A stretch of 64,000 nt of DNA from Astrocystis sublimbata (taxonomy: Eukaryota; Ascomycota; Sordariomycetes; Xylariales; Xylariaceae), in the NCBI GenBank assembly GCA_022453515.1, contig JAJNNY010000014.1, positions 1 to 64,000 on the forward strand, given 5' to 3'. Positions 1-12,320 of this stretch are shown here, in pieces. The first letter of the stretch is position 1; every line of letters starts with the position of its first letter. The translations under genes and the position numbers were made by a program. The notes beneath the pieces were generated by a model. It made no database searches, was not told the origin of the DNA, and saw only the letters and a program-made list of their open reading frames with translations.

Positions 1-620
1 TTCCCCGGCTCTAGCTACAACTCTTTCAAGCCCGAGATTGCTGTGCTCGCCGCACTGATCGGAGGAAAGCCTAATGTTAAGTGGTCTCCTGGATTCAGCG
101 TCCTGTCGAAGGCTGCCAAGGCCAACCCCGGCGTAACTGCTTCCGCCAGCAACTTCACATACTCAGACGCTGGCCTGTTCGCCATCGAGATCAAGGGCGC
201 TGCCGCATCAGTCCGCAAGACGGCGGAGGAGGCTGCCAGTGCTCTCAAGAGCATTGCTACGGGTACAGTCAGCAAGGAAGACTTGGCCAAGGCCGTCGCC
301 ACGGCCAAATTTGACGCCCTGGATGCCAGCCAGTCAGGCGTAGCGACGCTTCTCTCGGCTGGTTCGGGTATCGTGCAAACCGGCAAGCCTTTCCAGGTTG
401 TCGAGACCGTCCAGTCCATCGGCGGTGTTACTGCCGACAAACTTAAGGCTGTAAGTTTTCTTACCCTACTTGATTTATTCATGCCTTTTCTCCGGAAATA
501 CAAATACTGATTACTCCATTCTAGGCTGCCAAGGCTCTTCTTGATGGCAAGGCCACAGTAGCCGCAGTTGGTGACTTGCATGTATTACCCTTTGCTGAGG
601 AGCTCGGCTTAAACGTATAG
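1..620 (+). CDS. QCR2: Cytochrome b-c1 complex core protein 2, C-terminal part (partial at window edge)
   Basis: This is the 3' end of a gene that begins before the window. Frame 1 is open from base 1; exons are 1-450 and 525-620, with intron 451-524 (donor GTAAGT, acceptor CTAG) and stop TAG at 618-620. The encoded C-terminal ~181 residues have the alanine-rich M16-peptidase-like fold sequence of core protein 2 of mitochondrial complex III (ubiquinol-cytochrome c reductase), including the segment SNFTYSDAGLFAIEIKG and the terminal VAAVGDLHVLPFAEELGL. Core 2 is a structural, non-catalytic subunit facing the mitochondrial matrix. The identification rests on family resemblance of the second half only; the N-terminal targeting peptide is outside the window. 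An alternative M16 family member (mitochondrial processing peptidase) is less likely because of the short, divergent C-terminus. Confidence 0.88.
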
Positions 621-1483
621 ATGGGAAATAAAGGCATAAAAGTGTATCAACAGATAGTAGAGTCGAGTCTAGTCTTGTGCATATAGTCAATGTCCCTTAG
701 AATTCCCCCTTTTCTTTTATATCATATTCATCCTAGAACTCTACATCTAAACGAGGGAAATAATGATATCACTAAGTCTAGTACATAAGTATGTGTTGTG
801 ATGATTTGTGAAGACTTTCAGACCACATGGTTGAATTCCTATTTCTGCATTTTCTGGTAGCAACATGTCGCGAGATCGAAACCGACTTAGGTAAGCAATA
901 CTAGTAACACCGGACAAGCGGACAGCAGATGGCACGATGAGCCGATGCTAAGGCGGCAGGTATGGGCTAATCACGTGCCTGCAGCGGGTCTCCTGCCCAG
1001 GCTTGCCAGGTGCAGTAGCAGTTCCAGGTATGGGGTACGAAAAATAAATAAAAGATTCAACATCGCTTCAATGGCTAGTATTCCGTTTGACCATGTAATG
1101 TCTGTCGTAATTAATAGACTCCTTTTGAAATTGGTTATATATGATCACATAACAAACAGTAGTATTTCTAGAAAAGGACTGAATTATCTAGTAGGTTAGT
1201 ACGTAATGCTTTATTTCGAAGCATCTAGTTAGTCGTTTAATTTTCACACTCCGGGCCAGGTGGTTTGTCGCTGTGGTCGGGGCAGGCTGTCGCGGGGCTT
1301 GTTCCATGGCCAATTCGATGGCCGAGCAGGAGCCAATTAGGTACCTAGGTAGGTACTGTCGGCTGAGTGCAGCCTGCTCCGTAAAGCTCCCGTTCTCGAT
1401 TTTGCTTCAATTGAGCAACGCAACACATCCCACACCCCCCAAACAACCTCCTCAATTCCACACCCCTCCAACCAACCGTCAAA
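621..1483. other. Intergenic spacer between QCR2 and ATP15
   Basis: I see no gene here. The first part is AT-rich and presumably holds the QCR2 3' UTR. A GTACCTAGGTAGGTAC palindrome-like motif sits at 1341-1356, about 130 bp upstream of the ATP15 start; the same motif recurs in other spacers of this window. A C-rich run just before the ATP15 ATG looks like the ATP15 5' UTR. Confidence 0.6.
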
Positions 1484-1917
1484 ATGGTTTTTGCGTGGAA
1501 ATCCGCCGGCCTCACGTGAGTTCTGACCATTCCCGAACACACGACTCTCGATCCGCAGCCGCCGCCGATGCAAGCAGCTTTATATACCCATATGCGGCCT
1601 TTTGCTGACCTAGTCCACTCCCGACCGAACAGCTACAACCGCTACCTCACCGTCGCTTCCCGCGTCGTGCGCCGAAGCCTGAAGGAGGACAAGCGTGTGG
1701 CCGCCGAGCGCCGAGGCGAGATGGATCTGAGATTCGCCAAGTGGGAGGTGAGTCGAAATCTGCTCCGGGGCCGCCATCCGATTCGGAAGGGAAGAAACAA
1801 GGACGCCATTGCTGATCCCACTTACTCTCGCAGAACGGAAAGATGGGCGAAACCAAGAACCTGGCCGAGGCCAACGCTTCCGCTGCTGTCGAGGCCGCCA
1901 ACAAGGGCGGCGCATAG
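1484..1917 (+). CDS. ATP15: Mitochondrial ATP synthase F1 epsilon subunit
   Basis: This is a small three-exon gene: 1484-1515, 1633-1747 and 1834-1917 join in phase to give 76 residues. The introns have GTGAGT donors. The N-terminus M-V-F-A-W-K-S-A-G-L-T-Y-N-R-Y and the following basic helix are the signature of the fungal F1 epsilon subunit (yeast Atp15, metazoan ATP5F1E), which sits in the central stalk of the F1 sector with gamma and delta and helps couple rotation to ATP synthesis. The length fits the family (about 60-75 residues). As in the family, there is no obvious cleavable presequence. The start is the only ATG that gives the conserved W-x-x-A-G-L-T-Y beginning, and it lies in a good fungal context (GTCAAAATGG). 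The alanine-rich C-terminal tail is slightly longer than in yeast. Confidence 0.9.
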
Positions 1918-2929
1918 AAGGCTTGAAGGCTTGAACGGCTACCTCTTTCGACACGACCGAATAGACAAATGCGACAGGAGATGCTTGTGACTAGATACCA
2001 GAGTCGGATATGATAGAACGGGAAATTCATGGTCGGGAAGGGCTGCTCTGCGCTGCCCTCATGTAAAGCTGTACAAAACAATATCATACCAATCGCATCA
2101 TCTACCTATTTCAGAGGTTGAAGATATCCGTTGCGCTACCTATTGGCCGAATGCCGCTAATGTGCATGCATCACTGGACATTGTCATTATTGCAATATTG
2201 CATTCAGTCGCATCCGACTATGATTGTCTAATTTGGTAGGTGTGCTACTGTATAGGTACATATGAATTCTGTGCTCTGTTCTATACGTAGTACTCAAGAT
2301 TTCGTGAAACGAGTTGATGTTCAACTTCAATTGGGGTAATTACTTAGTAATTGCACAACAGTTGAGGCTCCAGGTTACTAGTAACAGGCAGGTTGCAGAC
2401 GACTGTTTTCACGCCTACCCGAAACACAGTACCGGGAGGTGGCACTATACCTTTGACAACCTTGGAAAACATGGCACTTGGGCTCGTTAGGTAGGTTCGG
2501 CCTCGTTGCATTCCCTGGCTTAAAAGCCCCAGGCACAACCCCATCGGGCTCAATCTTCACCCCAGTATATCCGTGACTTCACCCTCACGAGAAATGCAAA
2601 TCATTTTAATTCAAAGTTAGCCAAGTTTGGATCTTCAACCCTTCACACTCTAGTATGTTTTTACTGCATGCATGCATGAGAATTGAAAATCAGCTCGAGC
2701 TACCTGTGTAGCTCAAACGCCCGCCCCAGCTCTCGCGCCAGTGTTAATATAGCATTGGGACCCTCACTTTCCAGCCCGTGTGGGAATATCAATTCCGCTG
2801 TCTGTTGAACGCAAGAGGCTCTGGCAGATAGTCAGTCGCATCATATTGCGCTTCCATCTGTCTGGCCTCACCTTTTTTAACTCATGTTTAATTTCGACAT
2901 TTAGAGCACTGCTTCATCCTACCGTCAAA
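1918..2929. other. Intergenic spacer between ATP15 and NAA35
   Basis: There is no supportable gene. Short ORFs on both strands lack coding character and introns that would extend them. A repeated GCATGCATGC stretch occurs near 2667-2677. The last 150 bp probably holds the NAA35 promoter and 5' UTR, ending in ACCGTCAAAATGC. Confidence 0.5.
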
Positions 2930-5542
2930 ATGCAGCACTTCGATCAAGATGAGCCGCCCCCTCAGAATGCCATGTCACATCCAGGTATCGTGGCTGTCGA
3001 TATTACCGGCGTGTTTGCCGCCGCCGTCAATAGTATGTCGCACAAATGGCATTTTGGCCCATCTGCTCCCCATGGCATGCTCTGAAGCTGATCCGTGACT
3101 TCACCAGCTTTGTCACCAGGCGAGATAGTCAAAGATGAACACTTCGAGCTTTTCGAGTCGGTCTCGGCCCTGGAGGTGCGTACTTCCCACAGCCCGAATT
3201 ATCTATCTTTATCCCCAAACCCTAATTGAATGCTAGGTTATGGACCGTAAAATGGACAGTGGGCTCCTGGACGAAGGCGAGTCACTTGATGAGGAGTACG
3301 ATGTGACTCGTGAGCTCCTTCCAGATGAGATTCTCGGCATCATCGATCAGCTTCTTTGCCTGGAGGTAAGCATCGCTATCATGGGACTGCGTAGATGATC
3401 CGTCTAACACAGGCCGCAGATGGCATGGCATCAGGGATACCCGCTATCACAGACAATCTTAACGAGTGTCTACATCGAAGCTTTAATGAACCCTCGCCCT
3501 GATACTTTAGACGACGTAAATTTTACGAGACATTCCACTCCTCCGCCCAAAGAATCATCACTCCTATTTGCGTTGCGAGCGTACTGTGCCGGCTTAGTTA
3601 AAGCGTGCTCTTTTGTCAACGATACCATAAGGGAGGAGACGTACTATGAGGTAAGCCATCAATTCGATATCTCAAGGCAGTTGCATTATATCTAACATCT
3701 TGTAGGAGGAAGATTTTGTGACAAATACCTATGACAGAGATCTCCTCTGTCAAATACCAGTGGAGGCTATAAAAGACTTGATTTCAGACGCTCTGGAACA
3801 ACTTCAAGCAGTACAGGCTCTAACAGAGATCCAATCAACGGAGAACGCCCAGGACATTTGTCAAGCTCTTGGCTCTAGGCTCCGACTCCGTCTTGCATTT
3901 CTCGATGCAGTCGACATACCTACCACGTTACAGGATCTGTCGGGAAATGCCAAACTGCCCTGGGAACAGTTACGAACTTTGATCGACGAGATTGAAAGGC
4001 AGCATGGTCTAGGGAAACAGGTTCCGGAGGCTTTTAGCACCAAGTTGCAGAGAAGGCTTGCGAGCACTATGCCGCCGCGGCCCATGGTAACGCTAAGCTT
4101 CGAGGAAACCATCGCAGACTTCAAGCGTTTCTTTCAGAACGGCAACGAAGCTATAGACATACTGCAGTATACGGATCCCCAAAGTCTCCTAGTATGTTGT
4201 TACACACTTGCTTGTCCATGCTTACAGAACTGACCTGCCGCAGAACTACATCCTTTTATATCAAGCGCAAAAGCCTCAGCCACAAATCTTCATCAGGACC
4301 ATTCTCCAAAATCTGCTCTTTAGGGACATGATAGTACTCGGACGTTTCAGCATCCGACAGCTACTCGACCACGACGTGTCTCTGTGCGTCCTCCCATGCG
4401 GCCCACACTTCGACCGATCCTTCGACGACATAGAAGTGCCTACAGATCCTCGCCACCAAGTCGCCTCGGCGATGGAGTCATTCCGCCAAAGGATAGCCGA
4501 CGTATACCTCGATACGCTCCGGATATTATGCCAGAACCGCTGCCGAGCCAGGAGACTACTATGCCACCACATCCAGGAATGGGACATCATGGAGACGGAT
4601 GTAGGAGAGATCGAGGAGCGCCTGCAGGGGCAACTGCACGACGTATCGCAAGGCGCCTACCAAGACGTGGGCTCCACGTTCCTCCCCCTCTCGTCCTGGG
4701 TCTACCTCTACAAACTGCGGCAGATGGAGTGGGTCGTCCAGCTCGGCTTCGAGCTCCGCATATACCAGCCCGACGAGCTCATGGGCATGTACTACTACCT
4801 CAAGCGCCTCGCCTCGCAGCGCGCGGAGCACATCGACTCGGTAAAGCAGACAACAATACTCCGCGAAGAGCGCGCCAGGCAGCATCTGAAGCTGAAAAAC
4901 GACGATCCCCTACCGGAGGACATAGACCATGAATTCAAGCGGTCCTTGCAGCATCTACGCATATCCATGCTCGACGCAGCGTGCACGTGGGAGTTCGCAG
5001 ACGGTTTAAGTCTACTGTATCTCGCTATCCTGCGCCTAGGCCTCCTGAAGCCTCCACCGCGGCCCTACAGCACCGACGCGCTGCGCTACGAGCTGCGTAT
5101 GCGCCCCTTTGCGCGTGTCGCGTTCCCCAGCTGTCCTAGCTACGAAGAGTTCAAGCAGGAGACGGAGATGGCGGAAGTAGCGACTACCGACGTCCTGCGC
5201 GCCGCTGAGGCCGGCATAGGTGCTGCAAGGAAGGGCTTTGAGGCGGTCGTGCGCTTGAATGATGTGGAAGAGGTGTTTAGCATCAATGATACGGCGCATA
5301 AGCGCTGGATCGACGGGGCGAAGAACTGTCTACGCGCTACGATCGCTGCGGGCGTGGCGGTCTCGACGCTGAAGAGGGCTTATGAGAAGTTGAAGGAGAA
5401 GGAGACTGCTGCTTCGGGGGAGAGTCGGGGGGAAGAGGAGAAGAAGGCGGCGGAACAGCTGAAGCTGAAGGTTGTGGTACCGGAGCCAGGCGAGGGGTAT
5501 CATGATTGGTGGGTTGTGCCGAAGTTGAGTCAGATTAAGTGA
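2930..5542 (+). CDS. NAA35: NatC N-terminal acetyltransferase auxiliary subunit (Mak10/NAA35 family)
   Basis: Six exons (2930-3032, 3108-3175, 3237-3365, 3420-3650, 3706-4191, 4244-5542) splice in phase to about 771 residues, close to the 725-735 of human NAA35 and yeast Mak10. The diagnostic Mak10 N-terminal block is at about residues 45-66: F-E-S-V-S-A-L-E-V-M-D-R-K-M-D-S-G, followed by the L-L-P-D-E-I helix and a W-H-x-G-Y-P-L-S-Q-T segment. NAA35 is the non-catalytic scaffold of the cytosolic NatC complex with NAA30 and NAA38; NatC acetylates N-terminal Met followed by hydrophobic residues. The last exon is GC-rich and long, rich in helices, and ends in a Lys/Glu-rich stretch around E-K-L-K-E-K-E before a hydrophobic K-V-V-V-P-E-P tail. 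Splice sites are canonical except for a GTGCGT donor after exon 2. Confidence 0.9.
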
Positions 5543-6156
5543 GAGGTGAGTAAGTAGTAAAGTACTGAATATCGAGGATTGGAAGATGGGAGGCGACAAA
5601 ATCGATAGACGTTGAATAGATACGAAGTTCGCAAGGAATGTAAACCTACTTGGCATCTTACCAATGACGATGGTGTAGAAAGTACGTGCACGCCATGAAT
5701 GAATGACCTGAATATAATGATGCTCTGGGACAGTAAGGTATGATCAAGCCAAAGGTCATGCATACCTAAGGTAACGTCTTGATTGATATGGATTTTCGCC
5801 GTGCAGATTACAACTTATGGGTATTTTCTTTTTTTACAATATGCCACCTCTCCAACAAACCAAAAATGAACGCCTGGGGTATTCTGATTGCCAGTAGGCA
5901 GTATCCTTGAAGATACTTCCTGGTCCTCCTCTGATATCCTACTAAAGCAAACGACTTTGCTATGAGTGCGTCTGCCGAAAACACTGCTCGACTTATCCAC
6001 CTACATGCCTCGCATGATACTTATGTACTTAGCTAAGTATTGCTGGGCGGTCACACCTCATCGTGTGTATACACAATATCTACCTTGAGTGTAGCGGTCG
6101 TGCCTGTGTGGTTGTGAGACATTTCGTCTCTCATTGTATTGCAATGTAAAAGTACC
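5543..6156. other. Convergent 3' spacer between NAA35 and the peroxisomal carrier
   Basis: Two genes end towards each other here. The stretch is AT-rich and holds their 3' UTRs. No gene or clear repeat is seen. Confidence 0.5.
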
Positions 6157-7300
6157 CTAAGCCTTGAGAGCTCTGCGGGCTGCCATGGTGCTACGCAGCT
6201 TGACGGTCTGGTCGTACAGCACGTCCTTGAAGGCGAAGAGGAAGGCGGCTGTCAGCACGCTCTGTGTGACCTTGGAGCCAATACCTGTACGAATATAGTC
6301 GGTTAGTATACATAGATATGAAGCCATGTGTCGCGATGAGAAGCGCCGATGCGTGGTAGCTAGTTGAGGAACTCACCCTTATACAACCCCGAGTAGCCCT
6401 CCTCGTTGATTACGCGCCGTATCGCCTGTGTCATACCCTCCTTACGACCCTGATCGGCAACGTGCATCTGGCTCTTGACCGTAATGTACGGATACGTGAT
6501 CGACGTAGCGAACAGCTTGCCCAGAGCGCCGAACAAGAAGGCCATGGTCGGCGTGATGTTGCGCTTGCGGCGCGCCTCGAAGATGTTCTTCATCTGCTCG
6601 AAGAGCGTGTACTGCAGTATGGGGTTGATAACCAGCACAAGAGCTGGTATGACGCCGCGGAACAGCGCCTGGGGGCCTTCCTCCCTCAGCAGCGCCATCA
6701 GTGTGCCGATGGTAGTCGGCGCCTTCGTCTTGCCGTGCACGGCCTTTGCACCACTGCCCTCGACAACGAGCTCGGCGGACGCCTCAAGCGACTCCCTGCG
6801 CGTCGTCATGCGCGTGTTGACGACCCAGATAGGGTTCGTCAGGATGACGGTGGCGGACCCAGCCAGGGCACCGGCCATCATGGACTCGGCGGTCGTCAGC
6901 TTCCGCGACGAACGCCCGGCCTTGGCCGCTGCGTTCTCGAAGAAGGCCCGCGTCCACTCGTACCAGTAGTAGTAGACAAAGTTGGTCACGCTGATGCCGA
7001 ACACGGCGCTGTCCAGACCGGAGTACAGCCCGGCCACGCCCTCGCGCGCCACGATGCGCTTCACGGCGGCGAGGAAGTTGGTCTCGGCTCGCTTCGACTC
7101 GACTTGGGCGCGGGTGGAGAGGGTGATGAGGGGGTAGCTGCGATCGCGGGTTGGTTAGCAAGGCGTTTTTCTTCGTTTGGCGCGTGTGGTTCGGGATGTG
7201 GTGGCACATACGTCAAGACCATGGACAGGACGCCTCCGCCAGCGCCGGCGAGCGCGTGCGCGACATTGTCATTCTGCGGGACGACTGGTTTCGTGGCCAT
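6157..7300 (-). CDS. ANT1: Peroxisomal adenine nucleotide carrier (SLC25A17/ANT1/PMP47 type mitochondrial-carrier family)
   Basis: Three exons on the minus strand (7212-7300, 6377-7137, 6157-6284) give about 325 residues. Three solute-carrier repeats are visible. Repeat 1 has Y-P-L-I-T spanning the first intron. Repeat 2 has N-P-I-W-V-V-N-T-R. Repeat 3 has Y-P-Y-I-T-V-K-S-Q. Each is followed by the usual G-x-x-G-L-Y-x-G type element (G-L-Y-S-G-L, A-L-F-R-G-V, G-L-Y-K-G-I). Y-P-L-I/Y-P-Y-I-T instead of P-x-D in repeats 1 and 3, together with N-P-I-W-V-V-N-T-R, is characteristic of the peroxisomal branch (PMP47, yeast Ant1). That branch exchanges ATP for AMP across the peroxisomal membrane and feeds acyl-CoA synthetase during fatty-acid beta-oxidation. 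An alternative is a mitochondrial FAD/folate-type carrier, less likely from these motifs. The gene is divergently placed from the Abp2 gene, 2.4 kb away. Confidence 0.85.
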
Positions 7301-9696
7301 TGTTGCGGTTCGGTGGTAGTTCGGGATTGATCGAGTTCGTGGCTGTAGCAGTGCAGTGCGGAGAATAGAGTGCTTCAAGATGGTATCGATGTAGGCTCCT
7401 CAACAGTCGCAGTCGCAAGGGAGCAACAGCAGATTCTCATGTCTTAGGCCTTGGTGATTGGCAAGTTGTTGTCGCACGACAAGGCGATGGTGAATTGCTC
7501 ATGCTATGCTGTGTGGTGGCAGTATAAGTGTTAAGAGAGATCGTAAGAAAAGGGTTGGACAGTGATGTATGGATAGTGTCGCAATAGTCCGACGCCGTTC
7601 CATTGACTCCATGAATCGAGCTGGAGCTGAGCCGAGGTACGATTACATCACTGAATGAATTGCAGAAGCCCTACAGAAGCTCCTGTCAGGGACCTACATA
7701 CCTGTGTGACCTGTGACTCTGGGGAATCGGATTATGTAACAGGTTACAGCCAGGGCGCTCGGCTGCTGATCAGGCTGCTGATTGCCTGCAACTGATCCCC
7801 CGCGTCCACTGGAGGAACCCTGAGCCTGAGGTCTCCGCTCCACACCAGCCGAGGAATAAACGGCTAACCCAACCGGGTATGGATATTCTTCGTCGCCCTC
7901 TCCCCGTCTCTTCTACTCGAAACCTGCCATCTGACATGTGAGTGTGAGTTGGCGGTACTTCATCTATTATGGATCATCATACCTTAGTACGCTCGGTATG
8001 GAGGCGTTCTTTTCAGGTGTGAGTGTCACTGCCGCATCCACACCTTCGACTTTTGCATCGGCCTGCAGACGCAACTTTCTCGGCATTGACGAGGAACGGG
8101 TCTACGGTATGCCTTGGGCAAAGTCGATGACACCTCGGGAGAGAAATTCAACAAATCGCATCTGAACATCTCAGAGCAGCTGCATCTCATGCTCATAAGG
8201 GAACGGTCCCTACTTGAACTCCTACAGAACCACCCTCGCCACCTTTCCTTTTTGCTGAGCGCATGCTTGCATAGACCTCTTATTGGATACGGTCGCCAAA
8301 CTTGAACGTGCTCACCGTGGGTCAGACTCAGGCCACAGGTACCTACCTAGCCGATAGCTGACTGAAACCCGTCCATTTCCGCCGTGGATCTTACGGCAGC
8401 TCAGCAGACTAGGTACTATATACCTCATGCTCGGTTGTCCGCGTCACGAACAGACGTCAGACACACACACGCACGCACACGCACACAATCGGACATGCAG
8501 ACGGTTGAGTTTATGTACGTAAACAGGGTAACGACCACGACCAACCTTGAAGGTGGACAGGGCAGGACAGGACAGGGCAGGGCAGAAGCCGTTGGGGAGG
8601 GAGGTCGGTTGGGTGCATAGGTGTGCCGGCAGTTTTTGCTTTTGCTTGAAATTAGTCTCCATGCTAGGCCAGAGCTGGCGCCCTATTCGACGAGGGACCA
8701 TACAACCTGGTGGCAGATACTGTACATGGACGTCAACACCATCCGAGCATCCATCTCCATCTCCCCTTCTCGATATGTTCACCTACAGAGGCGGTGGTCG
8801 GATCGTCGTCAGCCTCGTCCGGAGCTATGGCCATCGACCGTCGGCCGCTGGCCGATTCTAGAAGCATACGACGATGTGACAGCGAAGCGGCAATGCAGGA
8901 GATGCCACCGGTTTCAAGACAGGGGTTCTGCACGTGATCTTTACCAAAATTCCCAAAAATAGACCTGGCCTGCTGTTTTCCCTTATCTCACCGAACGCCC
9001 TGAAAAGTGTTGTTGTACCAATACCATACCACCTTACACGAGCGAGCGAAGCAGTGAGCAGTGCCTTGGAATCCCGTGCCTGTCTCTGCCTCCCTGCCTT
9101 GGATGGCCTTCCGGTAGTAGAGAGTCGTGCTGTGTTGTGTTGTCTGAGTCGCGGATTCGAGCCCGGCCGACTGGATGCAAGCAAGTGCAAATTCCATTTC
9201 GAATTGCATCGCACCAACCAGCGCCTGTGACCATTCCCGCTCGACAGCGCGAATCCTTTATGCGCCTATCCCACCCGTCTGTCAGGTCTACCCGGTTCCC
9301 GTCTGCTGGGGGAAGCCATTCGGATCGGCTCCTTTTTGTTTTGTTGCGAGCAGAGCAGCTGGACGCCGCGCCCCGGTCTGCCATTGTGGGCCAAAACGGT
9401 GCTGGGCAACGGCTTCGTATTTCCAAATTTGCCCAGGAGCCATTGCCACTATACTACTATTGAACCTAGTAGCCGCTCCCTTAGCATCCTACGCTGCCCA
9501 TTAACACTCCATCACCGTGCCGGGGTTTGATTTGATGGTCGACCGAACCTCAGTCCCGGCTTGCGCGCAGCTCAGCGACCAATTACCATCTATTGTCTAT
9601 CGCCCCCGTCCTCGGGTGAATCCGCTGTACATGGACACCTCACTGTGAGTGAAGCTGAGAAAGAGAACCAACAACCCGTCGCCCGCCTGTGTAGAG
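7301..9696. other. Long divergent spacer between the peroxisomal carrier and Abp2
   Basis: This 2.4 kb stretch separates two divergently transcribed genes and presumably contains both promoters and the Abp2 5' UTR. It holds a CA-rich run (about 8459-8487) and a GGACAGGGCAGGACAGG-type minisatellite (about 8555-8585). A GGTACCTACCTAG motif lies at 8338-8350. Several short ORFs overlap one another in the 8.4-9.5 kb part, but none shows a family resemblance or plausible splice structure. No gene is called. Confidence 0.5.
8555..8585. repeat. Short GGACAGGGCA-type minisatellite
   Basis: Imperfect tandem copies of GGACAGGGCA/GGACA run through this stretch in the Abp2 upstream spacer. It is a local slippage repeat with no coding role seen. 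Confidence 0.6.
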
Positions 9697-11780
9697 ATGG
9701 CGCTCAACACACAGTCCGGCGTCAACGGAGTCAACCACCTCACTCCCACCTCGTCAAATGGTAACACAACACCCAAATCCCCTGGTGTCCGACCGATGCT
9801 ACCCAACCGGTCAGTCACCAGTGGAACCATCGAGGATGCGTACGTAAGCTTCATTCTTCACTGCAATCCCGCCGTACCCTTGGACGTAGATACAGCCGCT
9901 CTCAGAGAGGCCTTTCGCACGCCGCCCAAGAGTGAGGGCAAGAGCTTCAGCACCTTCACGCTATTTGAGCTCATCGCAAAGCTCCATCAGAAGGAGATCA
10001 AGACATGGGCCGAGCTAGCCCTGAGGCTCGGCGTTGAACCACCAGACCATGAGAAGGGGCAGAGCTCACAGAAGATACAACAATATGCCGTGCGATTGAA
10101 AGTACGTCATCCGCTTCTCATTGTACGAACCCAACTAACGTAACACAGCGGTGGATGCATTCGATGCATGTGAATGCTTTCTTCGATTACTTACTGGACA
10201 ATCCGCATCCCTATTGGACGCAGATCCCCACGGACAACAATCCCGTCTGTGAGGATGGTCGCGATGGTGTTGCTGCCGAGGATGACATGGCGTTGCGCGC
10301 CCTTTTACCTCAGATTAGGCCCCGGCGAGGTAGAAAACGCCCTGATGAGGATGGCATAACCAAGTCACCGGCACAAAGACCGCGCTATGACTCGCCAGCG
10401 TTCAACAATGACGGGACCCCATCTCATCCAGAACCTCTCAACTCATGGACGCCACATCAAGATTCAAGGCAATCATTTGGCTACCCACCCGCCGACCCAA
10501 GATCTAGCATATTACCTGGACATGATTCTGCGTATCAGTGGCCTCATGAACTCCCTCGGGAAATGATGACAAACTATCCGCATTCTGCGATTACACCAAA
10601 TACAAGGAGTGCTTTCTGGCCGGAGTCCGGGGAGCCTCAATCAGCGGTCAGCCCTAAAAGCAAACCTTTAGGTCGCCGCCATGGAGCCAAAGCAGTCTCC
10701 TCCGCATGGAGGAGCATTGGGGTTTCGACGAGTGGCAAGGCCAGGGGAAGGCCGCCCATGAATCGCAACGCCGAGACGCCTCTTTCGGCCTACCCTTCGG
10801 ACAGGAGCGTGAGTGGGCCACCACCTCAATCTGCTGTGTTTGACAATGCCCAACACTCGAACCAACACTCAAACACATCCACACCTGCGCCTGCACCTCC
10901 GCATATGCCTCCACCAGATCATGAGTCCGCAACAAGGACGCCGGAACCTGGATCTGCACAGAGTTCCCGCCAGTCACGGCCAGCACGACTATCTCTCCAG
11001 GTACCTGAAAGGAGTAGTGGCCCCGTGCGACTTGCTACTCCTCCGCCGCCGGCCCTTATGGTGAACGGACGGAATACGATCAATGATAACGAGAGCCCAG
11101 CGATCAAGAACAAAACTCTGCCTCCGGCCGACATTGGCGGTTACACCATCTTTGATAGAACGTCAGCCATGTATCTGAATCCGGAGAACCCATCTCGCAT
11201 CGATAAAATCGACATCGATGGGACGGACAAGACGAACCATGACGAAGTCGAGAGCGTTTTCGTCGTGACGTTGACGTCTTGCACATGGTATGACCCGGGT
11301 GGCGTTCCAGGTCCTCGCCCCACAATAGCTGAGATCGTGGCGCTGGTCCGGGCTGTGATCCGAAGCATCGCGGACCAAGCGCTGACCAAGGAAGCTTTCC
11401 TGATCAACCTGGCGGCGCTCGTTGGCGGGCACTTCATGATAAAGCCAGGGAGAGAAGTGCACCGGCTCGAGATAGGATCCGACTACACCAAATACCTGTG
11501 CAAGTGGGATCTACATTACGGCGCCACCCACGGCACCTTCACGCTGACGGAGACGGTGCCCCATTCGAAGTGGAAGCCTGGTCATCAAGTTCCAGGCGAG
11601 CCGCTAGAGAAGGATCAAATGCCCACCGATGGCATACCGGCAGCCGAATACTGGCAAGCGCAATACGCGAGCTTGGCTGTCACGTCAATCCGACGGCTGG
11701 ACGACTTGACAGTTGCGAAGACCGACGCGTTGAGGCTCCTGAAGGGGACGGCCGATGTGGATCCTCACCGACCCTGCTAA
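9697..11780 (+). CDS. ARS-binding protein 2 (Abp2) family protein
   Basis: Two exons (9697-10101 and 10149-11780, intron 47 bp, GTACGT...ACAG) give about 678 residues. The N-terminal 150-200 residues form the conserved Abp2 block: T-I-E-D-A-Y-V-S-F-I-L-H-C-N-P, then F-R-T-P-P-K-S-E-G-K-S-F, then Y-A-V-R-L-K-R-W-M-H-S-M-H-V-N-A-F-F-D-Y, and P-H-P-Y-W-T-Q-I-P. The fission yeast founder member binds replication-origin (ARS) DNA. The middle (about 210-440) is low-complexity Pro/Ser-rich with a basic patch R-P-R-R-G-R-K-R that could be a nuclear localisation signal. The C-terminal 220 residues are again ordered (H-F-M-I-K-P-G-R-E-V-H-R-L-E-I-G). The ATG was chosen because the open frame upstream starts only with GTG. 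The role in this fungus is inferred from the family; DNA binding itself is not shown by the sequence. Confidence 0.85.
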
Positions 11781-12017
11781 GAGTTCGTGTTGCAGACCTT
11801 CACGTCAGAGGAAGGTCAAGTATATATATGTCTACATTTGCATATACCTACCTATATATGGAGATGGGGCAGCAAATTCGCTGCCCACTTGTCTAAGTGC
11901 TGTACCTCTTTTCAGCAGGCGCCGTGCGGGACGTGGCAGCTTTCAGTAGTAGATACCGATACCCTGTTTCTTTTAATCGTTCGCTATATCCTTCAACCCA
12001 TTTTTACTTCTTTCTTG

Positions 12018-12041
12018 TTCTTCTTCTTCTTCTTCTTCTTC
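12018..12041. repeat. (TTC)8 microsatellite
   Basis: Eight perfect TTC copies lie in the presumed 3' region of the Abp2 gene. This is read directly from sequence. Confidence 0.95.
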
Positions 12042-12295
12042 AAATCGAAGCATGGTATATAATCTGGTCGGAAGCGGTGGTGAGGTTTTCTGTCTATATT
12101 ATACCTATATATCTAACCTTCTGTGTATCTACATTTTTGGACATGATTTATCCAAGTCTTCATTTTTTTGGCACGGCCTTGGAAAGCCAAATGGCGTATG
12201 GCATGGTTTGTGGCAGCGGCGACAGTGGCGGCGGCGGCGACATTTGAGATAGACATAGGACAAAATTGGTTTTCTAGAAAGAAGCGCCTATCATA

Positions 12296-12320
12296 TCACA
12301 TCACATCACATCACATCACA
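12296..12320. repeat. (TCACA)5 pentanucleotide repeat
   Basis: Five perfect TCACA copies in tandem, about 0.5 kb downstream of the Abp2 stop codon. No coding context. Confidence 0.95.

Noticed and set aside
6462..7319. 285-codon plus-strand ORF opposite the peroxisomal carrier
   Set aside because: It is antisense to a well-supported carrier gene with clear family motifs, and is Arg/Gly/His-rich shadow sequence caused by GC bias.
9140..9180. tRNA-like B-box (GATTCGAGCCC)
   Set aside because: No matching A-box, acceptor stem or anticodon arm could be drawn around it.
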